The notes below the pieces were generated by a model, which saw nothing but the letters and a program-made list of their open reading frames with translations, had not been told where the DNA came from and searched no databases. Of a stretch of DNA of 15,622 nucleotides, positions 1-7,615 are shown in pieces. Position 1 is the stretch's first letter; each line of letters opens with the position of its first letter. The DNA comes from Bacillota bacterium (GTDB lineage: Bacteria; Bacillota; Clostridia; Peptostreptococcales; Anaerovoracaceae). The stretch covers positions 1-15,622 of the forward strand of contig JAFWFF010000028.1 of assembly GCA_017515765.1 (NCBI GenBank), read 5' to 3'. A program made the position numbers and the translations under genes.

Positions 1-236
1 ACGCCCACGAAAACGAAGCCGTAGCCGTAGAGGTTCTCTATGTAGGAAAGGATCCCCATATCCGTCTTGGTTATCAGGCGCGAGAGGAAGACCGACCCGA
101 AGAAGCTGACGAATTTGGTCGCGAAATTGCCCGCGAGGATGTGGACAGCGCCCTTCTTCGTGAGGGACTTTATGTACTCCTTTCCCGTGGAGAGCAGCTT
201 ATTCAGTTTTCCCTTTGTCCCTGTAGTATTTTCCAA
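1..236 (-). CDS. Wzx-like polysaccharide flippase, N-terminal fragment
   Basis: Only the first 78 codons are inside the window; the gene runs off the left edge. The translation has a basic, Lys-rich N-terminus followed by a hydrophobic stretch with the pattern HILAGNFATKFVSFFGSVFLSR and then a second membrane segment. This is typical of the start of oligosaccharide flippases of the MOP/MATE superfamily (Wzx, RfbX), which move undecaprenyl-linked repeat units across the membrane. No ATG fits before codon 62, so the start is placed at TTG 236-234, preceded by AGAGGA about 10 bases upstream. This start overlaps the end of the upstream Wzz-like gene by 38 bases, which suggests translational coupling. 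Position after Wzy and Wzz genes supports the call. The family is fairly sure; the exact start is less so. Confidence 0.72.
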   Translation of the reverse strand, partial: MENTTGTKGKLNKLLSTGKEYIKSLTKKGAVHILAGNFATKFVSFFGSVFLSRLITKTDMGILSYIENLYGYGFVFVG

Positions 237-1341
237 AATAATCTTTTCCTCTGCCGAGCTTCTTCTCGTTCACTCCGAAGAGAGCGATGCCGCTCACCTT
301 CCTGCCTGCGTTCCCGAGGAGCTCCAGAGCGTTTATAAGTTCTATGTCGGTCAGTTTTTCATCCTCGATCAAAAGCATCGCGGGGTCTTTTCCGAAAGCC
401 GCGTCAGGCTTGTCCGATACGGCTTCGGTGATCTCCACCTCGGCTCCGGAAAGGGCTGAAAGCTTCTTCGCAAGGTCTTCCGCGTCCACGCCGGCTCCCG
501 GCGCTTTGACCGGTATGAGGCTGAGCTTTCCGGATCCCGCTGCTGCTTCACCTATCATCTTTCCGAGGAATTCGATACCGCTTCCGGTGCGTCCCACCGC
601 TGCGGTGACAGGCATCCCTGCGGCCGCTTCCACGTCAGACACGGTCACGAGCTTCCTGCTCATCACCCTTGCAAGCATGATCAGGACCGCGGCTATGAAG
701 CCTACGCTCACGGTGAGCACCATCGCGTTCTTCGCGAGGTGGAAGACTCCCGTCTTCTCAGCCTGGTATTCGTCCCAGGCCTGGATATGCGCGTTTTTGA
801 CAGGCGCGAATCCCGGCTCCCCGTCGCTCGTATAGATATCCACCTTGACCTGCTGCGGCGCGGAGACGAAGGAATACGTCCAGTTGCGCGCGTCCGCCTC
901 CTCAGCCATGATCGGGATGTTTATGTACTTGGCTCCGTCCATGAACCTCTTGGCGGTCTCCTCATCCTTGGTGTAGATCGTGAGCCTGATCATTCCCTTG
1001 GCTTCGGAGTTGTAGGTCATGGACTTTCTGAGCTCGTCCACCTCTATGTCGAAATTCTCGTACTGTATCAGCTTCTCCAGATTCTCGTCGCTGAATGCCA
1101 CCGCAGCGCAGTTCAGGATCGAATTGCTGTCAAAATCCGAATCGACTTTGATGCTCGCGGAATATGAATAGCAGGGCGCTTCGCTCTTCGCCTTCTGCCC
1201 GGACAGGAAGCCCGGGACAAAGGACGCGAGGAACGCGAGGATCATCACCAGGATCAGGATCGGCAGCCTCTTTATGACCGCTTTGAACAGATCTGAGAGG
1301 TATACCGTTTTAACGTAGTTGTAGGGCGATTTTCCCTTCAT
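199..1341 (-). CDS. Wzz-like chain-length determinant with degenerate tyrosine-kinase-like C-terminal domain
   Basis: A 380-residue membrane protein of the Wzz/CapA type, which sets polymer length with Wzy and a tyrosine kinase. A membrane segment lies near residues 26-45, a short extracellular part follows, and a second membrane segment lies near 207-226. The following MSRKLVTVSDVEAAAGMPV is typical of what follows the second helix in Wzz proteins. About 130 further residues resemble a BY-kinase: a beta strand leading to PGAGVD (positions 484-501, residues 281-286), where kinases have PGEGKS, then a helix, a later stretch like the kinase 'VLN' region, and a Tyr cluster (YFGKYY) at the end. 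The Walker A Lys and Ser are missing, so ATP binding is unlikely. The start is the ATG at 1341, seven bases after AAGGAG; an ATG two codons earlier (1347) is too close to that site. It overlaps the polymerase gene by 32 bases. Confidence 0.8.
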   Translation of the reverse strand: MKGKSPYNYVKTVYLSDLFKAVIKRLPILILVMILAFLASFVPGFLSGQKAKSEAPCYSYSASIKVDSDFDSNSILNCAAVAFSDENLEKLIQYENFDIEVDELRKSMTYNSEAKGMIRLTIYTKDEETAKRFMDGAKYINIPIMAEEADARNWTYSFVSAPQQVKVDIYTSDGEPGFAPVKNAHIQAWDEYQAEKTGVFHLAKNAMVLTVSVGFIAAVLIMLARVMSRKLVTVSDVEAAAGMPVTAAVGRTGSGIEFLGKMIGEAAAGSGKLSLIPVKAPGAGVDAEDLAKKLSALSGAEVEITEAVSDKPDAAFGKDPAMLLIEDEKLTDIELINALELLGNAGRKVSGIALFGVNEKKLGRGKDYFGKYYRDKGKTE

Positions 1342-2650
1342 TTCCATTCTCCTTTGCGACTGGGCAGCTGTAGAACAGCACTATCAGCATCAATACCGTG
1401 AACGGCCCGAAGATCAGAGAATCTATCAGCATGCCGTCGTTCAGCGTATATATCGGATACGCGCACATCGTCAGGGCGAATACGAAGGACGTCCTCCCCG
1501 CAAGCCTGTCGATGCATCTAAGTATAAGTACGAAGAGCACCATCACCAGGATCAGGCCGAAGATGCCGAACCTGTAGTACCCCTCCGCCAGGAAGCCGGT
1601 ATTGGCGTTCATGGCGTCGTTGTTGAAGAAATACGTGCTTATCTCGTGGCCGAGCCCCCTCTCGTAGGGTATGCTCTGGCCGAAAGCCTTCCCCCAGAGA
1701 GTCCCTCCGAAGCCGAGCAGCGGGTGGTCCTGGAAGAACCTGTAGTACTCGAATTTCAGGAATGCCGGGATCATCAGGGTCCTTCTGACAAAAAGGCTGT
1801 AGATGAAGTTGTATCTGAAGGCCCCTATGGCCGAAAGCCCGCTCATCCCCAGCGTATAAGCCAGATAGAAGATGTAATTGGCGTTTTTAAGCTGCATGAA
1901 CAGATATACCGCCAGGGTCATCGGGAGCGAGAACAGCACTGTCTTGGACCCCTCGTACATGAAGATCAATATCCCCGCGGCGAGCAGCAGCACCGTACCC
2001 GTCGTGTTCTTCCTGGTCAGCGTCACCGCGAGAAGGAAGGGAATGATGGTGGCCTCCGTCCATCTGAGGATGTAGCCGAAGTATTTACTCGTGCCGTAAT
2101 CGTTCGAGAACCTGAGCTGGTAGACGTTCTTCAGGTTGAGGGCCGTTAGCGTCGGGAGGCCTGCCTTGTAGAGGAATACGGCTATCACCGTCCCCAGCAG
2201 AAGGACTCCGGCAGCGACCGCCAGATGGCTGACCTGAGGGATCATCTCGACTCTCTCCCCGGACCTTTTCCTGTCCATGCCGCAGACCGCAGCTCCCGCG
2301 ACGGTGAGCAAAGCGACCGGGATATAGAACCCGCTGTCAAAGCTGCAGCAGGCGTATACCACCGAAAGCGGTATGAAGGTCATGTAGAAGAAGAGGTTGA
2401 AGAGGAACACCGAAGGCTTGCGCGCGAAGTTGTCGGTCATGACGTACGCCGCCGCTATGAACAGCAGGGCGGCGGCGGCTTTGACCGGGCTGAAGTCGCC
2501 GAAGAAGAAGTCCCTCCTGTCGGCCAGCGCTCTCATATACGACAAAGCCAGGGCCGCGTAGTAGAACACGGTCAGCGCGAACAGCAGGATCCATTTGCCC
2601 CTGTTGTTCTTCAGGTCGTATGAAATGTGGCCGAACAGCTGCTTCGTCAT
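1310..2650 (-). CDS. Wzy-like O-antigen/capsule polymerase
   Basis: A 446-residue, very hydrophobic protein with roughly twelve predicted membrane segments and one long extracytoplasmic loop between the ninth and tenth (about residues 270-355). That loop contains the HPLLGFG motif and is followed by NANTGFLAEGYYRFGIFG, the arrangement seen in Wzy polymerases and O-antigen ligases. Wzy joins lipid-linked repeat units on the outer face of the membrane. Sequence conservation in this family is poor, so the call rests on topology, the loop motifs and position between sugar-synthesis genes and Wzz/Wzx genes. The start is ATG 2650, six bases after TGAGG; an in-frame TTG at 2662 overlaps that ribosome binding site and is rejected. 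A ligase role is possible but less likely beside Wzz and Wzx. Confidence 0.8.
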   Translation of the reverse strand: MTKQLFGHISYDLKNNRGKWILLFALTVFYYAALALSYMRALADRRDFFFGDFSPVKAAAALLFIAAAYVMTDNFARKPSVFLFNLFFYMTFIPLSVVYACCSFDSGFYIPVALLTVAGAAVCGMDRKRSGERVEMIPQVSHLAVAAGVLLLGTVIAVFLYKAGLPTLTALNLKNVYQLRFSNDYGTSKYFGYILRWTEATIIPFLLAVTLTRKNTTGTVLLLAAGILIFMYEGSKTVLFSLPMTLAVYLFMQLKNANYIFYLAYTLGMSGLSAIGAFRYNFIYSLFVRRTLMIPAFLKFEYYRFFQDHPLLGFGGTLWGKAFGQSIPYERGLGHEISTYFFNNDAMNANTGFLAEGYYRFGIFGLILVMVLFVLILRCIDRLAGRTSFVFALTMCAYPIYTLNDGMLIDSLIFGPFTVLMLIVLFYSCPVAKENGNEGKIALQLR

Positions 2651-2684
2651 CCCAAACCTCAAAACGCGGCTCTCAGGGTCTTTC

Positions 2685-3764
2685 CTATTTGTCGAACTCT
2701 CCCGCCATGTCGGTGCTCGCGAACTCCGTAAGCGGGAACTTCACGGGCTGGCCGGTCTTCTGGCTCTTATATATGGAGAGGACCACCTCCAGGGCGTTCC
2801 TTCCGGCGACTGCGTCCACGTAAGGCTTCCTGTCGTTCTTTATGGCGTCGATCACGTCCGCGAAGAGGCTCGTGTGGCCGTTTCCGTAAACGTTGCTCGT
2901 CTGCTCCTCAAGGCCTTTGTTCTTCTGGTCGTCCTCGGTCTCGTCGGCGAAATCCCATACGTCTATGTTGTTGGTGGACTTTCCGCCGATCTTGACGGTG
3001 CCGTTCTCTCCGAAGATGTAAAGGGTTTCCTCCAGATTGCGCGGATAGACGTTGGTGGTGCCTTCGATCGTTCCGATCGCGCCGTTCTTGAATTTGATCA
3101 CGGCCATGCCGACGTCCTCAGCCTCGAGATAGTCGTGGAACTGCTGGCGGGTCGCTCCGTAGATCTCCTCGATCTCGTCGCCCATCATCCACCTGAGGAG
3201 GTCGATGCCGTGGATGCACTGGTTCATGAGCGCTCCGCCGTCCTGTGCCCAGGTGCCGCGCCAGGGAGCCTGGTCGTAGTAACCGTGGTCTCTGTTCCAG
3301 CGGACGTGGATCGAGCCGTGAGACAGCCTTCCGAACCTTCCGCTCTCGATGGCCTTCCTGAGCTCCTGGATCGCGACGTTGAACCTGTTCTGGTGGCAGG
3401 CGCTGACCTTGACCCCGCGCTGTTCGGCGAGGTCTATGATCTTGTTCGCGTCCTCTATGCTCATCGCCATGGGCTTCTCGATTATGCAGTTGACTCCCTT
3501 GTCGATGCAGTACAGGGCGATCTCGGCGTGGTTTCCGCTCTCGGTCGCGATGCTGACGAGCTCGGGCGCCTCTTTCTCTATAAGTTCTTTGTAGTCGGTG
3601 TAGCGTTTGATGCTCTCATCCCCCGCAAGCTCATACTTTTCGAGCAAAGCTTCCATCTTTTCGGGGATCACATCGCAGACCGCGCATATCTCAAGCTTGT
3701 TGTTCACGGCCGCTTTCATGTGATTTACGGCTATCCTGCCGCATCCGATCAGTGCGTATCTCAT
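2685..3764 (-). CDS. Gfo/Idh/MocA-family NAD-dependent oxidoreductase, probable nucleotide-sugar 3-oxidase
   Basis: A 359-residue protein of usual family length. The N-terminal Rossmann domain begins with ALIGCGRIA (residues 4-12); EKP at 96-98 is the conserved Lys-Pro motif of the family, HQNRFN is at 124-129, and DGG...NQCIHGID at 175-188 supplies the active-site Asp and His. The C-terminal half is the usual open beta-sheet domain. Relatives such as WlbA/WbpB oxidise C3 of UDP-GlcNAc-uronic acid before amination. The gene directly follows the WbpA-type dehydrogenase that would make this substrate (21-base gap), so that role is the best inference. The sequence lacks the WbpB-specific RHHQ and SRGxWY patterns of Pseudomonas, so the exact substrate is open. 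The start ATG 3764 follows GGAGG by a normal spacing. Confidence 0.85.
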   Translation of the reverse strand: MRYALIGCGRIAVNHMKAAVNNKLEICAVCDVIPEKMEALLEKYELAGDESIKRYTDYKELIEKEAPELVSIATESGNHAEIALYCIDKGVNCIIEKPMAMSIEDANKIIDLAEQRGVKVSACHQNRFNVAIQELRKAIESGRFGRLSHGSIHVRWNRDHGYYDQAPWRGTWAQDGGALMNQCIHGIDLLRWMMGDEIEEIYGATRQQFHDYLEAEDVGMAVIKFKNGAIGTIEGTTNVYPRNLEETLYIFGENGTVKIGGKSTNNIDVWDFADETEDDQKNKGLEEQTSNVYGNGHTSLFADVIDAIKNDRKPYVDAVAGRNALEVVLSIYKSQKTGQPVKFPLTEFASTDMAGEFDK

Positions 3765-3785
3765 CTTTCCCTCCGGTCTTTATAA

Positions 3786-5099
3786 CTACAGGACTTCGAT
3801 ATTTTCTCTTTCCTTGACGTTCGCCATCGCGTTCTTGGCGTCGAATATCGCCTTGGCGCTCCTCTGGACCATCTCGTAGTCCACGTTGGAGTGGTTCGCC
3901 GCGATGAATACGAGGTCGTATCTCGCGATCACGTTCTCGTCGATCCCGTCGATGCCCGTATAGACCTTTCCCTTATGCTTGAAGCTCTTGATGTAGGGAT
4001 CAAAGAAGTCGGTCTTGGCTCCCTCTTCCTTCAGGATCTCTATGACGTCGATCGCCGGGCTCTCGCGGTAGTCGTCGATGTCGGCCTTGTAGGCGACGCC
4101 GAGGACCAGGACCTTTGATCCCTTGAGGGATTTCTCTCTGCGGTTCAGGACCTTTCCGGCTCTCTCCACGCAGTACTCAGGCATCTTGTCGTTTATTATC
4201 ATTGAGGATTCGATCATGGAGGTGTGGAATCCGTATTCTCTCGCCTTCCAGGAGAGATAGTAGGGATCGAGCGGTATGCAGTGCCCGCCGAGTCCGGGGC
4301 CCGGATAGAAAGCCTGGAACCCGTAAGGCTTGGTCTTTGCCGCGTCCACGACTTCCCAGAGGCTGATGCCCATCTTGTTGCAGAGCATCGCGAGTTCGTT
4401 CACCAGTCCGATGTTGATGTTCCTGTAGGTGTTCTCCAGGATCTTCTCCATTTCTGCGACCGCGGGGCTGGAGACTTCGTAGACGTCTCCCTCGAGGACC
4501 GCCCTGTACATCTTCGCGATCACTTCAGTGGCGTCCGCGCCTATCGCGCCGACTACCTTCGGGGTGTTCTTGGTCTTGAACTGCTTGTTGCCCGGGTCGA
4601 CTCTCTCCGGGGAGAATCCCAGATAGAAGTCCTCACCGCAGACGAGGCCGGAGCCCTGCTCCAGGAGCGGTTTGATCAGTTCTTCGGTGGTGCCCGGATA
4701 GGTGGTGGACTCGAGTACTACCATCGTGCCCGGTTTCAGGTGTTTGGAGATCGCGATGGTGGAATCTCTAACATAGCTGATGTCCGGCTGCTGGTGCTCG
4801 TCCAGCGGCGTCGGCACGCAGATGGCTATGAAGTCGACGTCCTTGACAAAGGAGAAGTCTGTGGTAGCGGAAAGCCTTCCTTCCTGGACGAGCTTCTTCA
4901 GATCGTCGTCGACGACGTCGCCGATATAGTTATGGCCGTCGTTTACGAGCTTGACCTTTTCGTCCTGAACGTCAAAGCCTATCGTTCTGAATCCGGCTTT
5001 TGCCTTCTCCACGGCGAGCGGGAGTCCCACATATCCGAGGCCCACGACGCCGACCACGATCTCACGGTTTTCGATTTTCTTAAGCAGAGTTTCTTTCAT
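3786..5099 (-). CDS. UDP-N-acetylglucosamine 6-dehydrogenase, WbpA type
   Basis: A 437-residue nucleotide-sugar dehydrogenase, close to the 436 residues of Pseudomonas WbpA. It makes a uronic acid by two-step NAD-dependent oxidation of C6. GLGYVG at 20-25 is the NAD-binding loop, CVPTPL lies at 94-99, ESTTYPGTTEE at 130-140, and GPGLGGHCIPLDP at 267-279 contains the catalytic Cys274; the conserved Lys of AEMEK is Lys219. The segment TKPYGFQAFYPGPGLGGHC and the following YLSWKAREYGFHT match the WbpA/WecC branch better than the UDP-glucose branch. The start is ATG 5099, five bases after GGAGG; an upstream TTG (5111) is inside that site. It sits 57 bases after the glycosyltransferase, the widest gap in the operon. 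Confidence 0.9.
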   Translation of the reverse strand: MKETLLKKIENREIVVGVVGLGYVGLPLAVEKAKAGFRTIGFDVQDEKVKLVNDGHNYIGDVVDDDLKKLVQEGRLSATTDFSFVKDVDFIAICVPTPLDEHQQPDISYVRDSTIAISKHLKPGTMVVLESTTYPGTTEELIKPLLEQGSGLVCGEDFYLGFSPERVDPGNKQFKTKNTPKVVGAIGADATEVIAKMYRAVLEGDVYEVSSPAVAEMEKILENTYRNINIGLVNELAMLCNKMGISLWEVVDAAKTKPYGFQAFYPGPGLGGHCIPLDPYYLSWKAREYGFHTSMIESSMIINDKMPEYCVERAGKVLNRREKSLKGSKVLVLGVAYKADIDDYRESPAIDVIEILKEEGAKTDFFDPYIKSFKHKGKVYTGIDGIDENVIARYDLVFIAANHSNVDYEMVQRSAKAIFDAKNAMANVKERENIEVL

Positions 5100-5156
5100 C
5101 ACAACCTCCAAGATGAATATATTACGTTTATAACAAGGGTTTGATTCCTATTGATA

Positions 5157-6413
5157 TCATTTCTCCGGGCATATGGCGGCGAGCATCTTGTTCGCCAGAT
5201 AGCCGACTTCCAGATTCTCCTCGCAGTATCTCCTGCCGCGCTCTCCCATATCACGCTTCTCCTCTTCGGACATCCGGGAGACTTTGCTCACGGCTTCCAG
5301 GATGGCTTCGGGGTCTTCTGCCGGGACGGATATCCCTGCCCCGCTGTCCCTTACCCACGTTGAAGGCGCCGATATGGAGCAGATCACCGGGCGTCCGGAC
5401 ATCATGGAGTCCGCCATCTTGTTCATGCACATGCCGAACTTCTCGTAGAGAGGCGACTTCAGCGCTCCGATGTATATCGCGTCGAAGCAGGCGGTAAGAG
5501 CGGGTATCTGGGTCTTCGGGACCGGCGGCAGGAAGAGGACGTTGTCCAGTCCCTCCGCGGCTGCCCGCTCCATCAAAGCGGCCTTTTCAACGCCGCTCCC
5601 CACCAGCACGAATCCGACCGGCAGGCCCTTTTCTTTGCTCATCGCCGCGGTGTCGAGGAGTATCCCGAGAGCGTTGCTCATCGCGTGCCCGCCGAAGTAT
5701 CCGAGAATGAACGGATATTTCTCCCGGTGCTCCGCGATCTTCTTCCGGTGCCCTTCCTCAAGCTCCTCCGTATCCTCCCACTCAGACAGGTCTATGCCGA
5801 GAGGGATGTGGGTGAATCCTGCCCTGAGGCCGTGCTCGCGCATATAAGGTTCAGAGAACGGCTGCATCCCTATGACGTGGTCCGAATTGCGGTAGGCGCT
5901 GTTCTCGGCGGCCTGCATGACCACGACGAAGGGGTTGGTCTTCGACATCCCGCCTATCTCAGTCAAGGTCGACGGCCACATGTCGTGCACCTCGTGCACC
6001 AGCACAGGCCTTTTCCGCCCCATATGCACCGCCATGCTCCTCAGCTTCTGGCCGGCAAAGGTGTCTAGCGGATAGGTGGACGAGCAGATGATCACGTCGG
6101 GCGAAAGCTCGCGGATGATCCATCCGGAATACTCCCTTATCTTCCTGACGAAGCGCTCCATGGTGAGCGCTCTCGACACTCCGTTCCCCTCATATTTCCC
6201 GGTCTTCACCCAGTGATAGGTTATGCCGTCGATCACTTCCTTCTGCCAGTCCCTGGCCACCTCGGGGTTCTTTCTCCTGAGGTGCGAGAAGTCGGCGGCT
6301 ATGATGTCGACCTTATGGCCGGCTTTGATCCACTCGCGGGCGAAATACCAAGGTCTGAATTCCATGCCCATCTCGGGCGAACCGGCGTAGTGATTGATCA
6401 GAAGAATATTCAT
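5157..6413 (-). CDS. GT4-family glycosyltransferase (WbuB-like)
   Basis: A 418-residue GT-B fold glycosyltransferase, cytoplasmic or membrane-associated. The N-terminus MNILLINHYAGSPEMGMEFRPW and the EVHDMWPSTL segment at 141-150 are characteristic of the WbuB/WcaI-like branch of GT4, which adds amino-deoxy sugars in several known loci. The C-terminal nucleotide-sugar-binding half has IPLGID at 203-208, GYFGGHAMSNALG at 238-250, LVGSG at 270-274 and the acceptor/donor helix YEKFGMCMNKMADSMMSGRPVI at 323-344, of which only short parts are strictly conserved. The frame stays open upstream to 6689, but the real start is ATG 6413: it overlaps the aminotransferase stop as ATGA and follows AAGGA. 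Sugar donor and acceptor cannot be read from the sequence. It is the only glycosyltransferase in the window. Confidence 0.88.
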   Translation of the reverse strand: MNILLINHYAGSPEMGMEFRPWYFAREWIKAGHKVDIIAADFSHLRRKNPEVARDWQKEVIDGITYHWVKTGKYEGNGVSRALTMERFVRKIREYSGWIIRELSPDVIICSSTYPLDTFAGQKLRSMAVHMGRKRPVLVHEVHDMWPSTLTEIGGMSKTNPFVVVMQAAENSAYRNSDHVIGMQPFSEPYMREHGLRAGFTHIPLGIDLSEWEDTEELEEGHRKKIAEHREKYPFILGYFGGHAMSNALGILLDTAAMSKEKGLPVGFVLVGSGVEKAALMERAAAEGLDNVLFLPPVPKTQIPALTACFDAIYIGALKSPLYEKFGMCMNKMADSMMSGRPVICSISAPSTWVRDSGAGISVPAEDPEAILEAVSKVSRMSEEEKRDMGERGRRYCEENLEVGYLANKMLAAICPEK

Positions 6414-7603
6414 CCGAGCACTTCCTTGAGCGAGCTTATAACGTATCCGACCTCTTCGTCCGTGAGCTTCGTGTGGAGAGGCAGCGTCACTTCGTTTCTG
6501 TACTGGGCAAAGGCGTTCGGGAAGTCTTTGATGTCGAATCCGAGATCCCTGTAGGCCGTCATCATCGGAAGCGGCTTGTAGTGGACGTTGCAGGCCACTC
6601 CCTTCTCGCCCATCAGCCTTATGATCCCGTTCCTGCGCTCCTCGTCCGCGCCGGGCACTCTCAGCGGATACAGGTGTCCGGATGAGCATCTGTCATCTCC
6701 GTAGTGCTCGAGCGGGATCAGTCCCAGAGGCTTGAACGCGGCGTCGTATCTTCCGATTATCTCGCGGCGCCTCGCCAGGAGGTCCGGATACCTCTCCAGC
6801 TGCGCGAGGCCTATAGCCGCCATGATGTCGGCCATATTGCATTTGTACGCGGGATAGACGATGTCGTACTCCCAGGATCCGACCGCGGTCTTGGCCAGCG
6901 CGTCCTTGCTCTGTCCGTGGAGCGAGGCGAGCATGAACCATTTGTAAATCTCCTCGTCATCAAGCCCGAGGGCAGGATTCCAGACCACTGCGCCGCCTTC
7001 GGCTGTGGTGAGATTCTTCACGGCGTGGAAGCTGAAACAGGTGATGTCGGCGGCAGTTCCGCTCTTCTTCCCGTTCCTGGACGCTCCGAAGCCGTGGGCG
7101 GAATCCGCGACTACCGCGACTCTTCCGATCTTCCGCTGAAGGTCGTTCGACGGGCTGAAGAGGTGTTTTTTGTTCTCCACCGCGGCAAAGATCCTGTCGT
7201 AGTCGCACATCGCTCCGGCGTAGTCGACCGGGATGACCGCTTTGGTCTTCTCCGTTATCGCTGCCTCAAGGGCGTCATAGTCCATCTCGTATGAAGAACC
7301 GTCCGTGTCTATCAGGACTATCTCCGCTCCCACGTGATGGATGACCGACGCAGAGGCGGTGTAGGTGTATGCCGAGGTTATTACCTGGTCCCCGGGGCCT
7401 ATCCCAAGAAGCCTGAGAGACAGTTCGAGCGAGGCGGTCGCGGAGTTCAGGCAGACCGCCTTCGCGGTGCCCGTGAACGCTGCTATCCTGCGCTCCAGTT
7501 CCTTGGTCCTGGGTCCTGTGGTGATCCATCCGGATCTCAGGGCTTCAGCTGCGTAAGCTATCTCCTTCTCGGTGATGTCCGGCGGAGAGAAGCTGATCTT
7601 CAT
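6410..7603 (-). CDS. DegT/DnrJ/EryC1/StrS-family PLP sugar aminotransferase (ArnB/PglE type)
   Basis: A 397-residue PLP enzyme that transfers an amino group from glutamate to a keto sugar nucleotide. The N-terminal signature SPPDITEKEI...SGWITTGP (residues 6-31) and the lysine motif FSFHAVKN with PLP Lys196, followed by TTAEGG, are those of C4 aminotransferases such as ArnB, PglE and PseC, rather than the C3 enzyme WbpE. Asp167 in VVADSAHGFG is the expected contact to the pyridine nitrogen. A short Lys-rich insert near residues 141-160 precedes that strand. It lies 12 bases after the dehydratase, whose TAG stop falls inside this gene's AGGAGG site, so the pair is translationally linked and probably acts in sequence to make a 4-amino-4,6-dideoxy sugar. 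It could instead serve the C3 route downstream. Confidence 0.9.
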   Translation of the reverse strand: MKISFSPPDITEKEIAYAAEALRSGWITTGPRTKELERRIAAFTGTAKAVCLNSATASLELSLRLLGIGPGDQVITSAYTYTASASVIHHVGAEIVLIDTDGSSYEMDYDALEAAITEKTKAVIPVDYAGAMCDYDRIFAAVENKKHLFSPSNDLQRKIGRVAVVADSAHGFGASRNGKKSGTAADITCFSFHAVKNLTTAEGGAVVWNPALGLDDEEIYKWFMLASLHGQSKDALAKTAVGSWEYDIVYPAYKCNMADIMAAIGLAQLERYPDLLARRREIIGRYDAAFKPLGLIPLEHYGDDRCSSGHLYPLRVPGADEERRNGIIRLMGEKGVACNVHYKPLPMMTAYRDLGFDIKDFPNAFAQYRNEVTLPLHTKLTDEEVGYVISSLKEVLG

Positions 7604-7615
7604 CTTTTGCTCCTC

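Noticed and set aside
2595..3785. 396-codon plus-strand open frame antisense to the Gfo/Idh/MocA gene
   Set aside because: No ribosome binding site or domain; the minus frame has clear NAD-binding and catalytic motifs.
5100..5156. Possible internal promoter in the 57-base gap before the dehydrogenase
   Set aside because: A TATAAA is present on the minus strand (5132-5127), but no -35 box lies at acceptable spacing.
6414..6689. N-terminal extension of the glycosyltransferase frame
   Set aside because: It lies inside the aminotransferase gene, reads as an Arg-rich shadow, and the ATGA overlap at 6413 with the family N-terminus MNILLINHY fixes the start.
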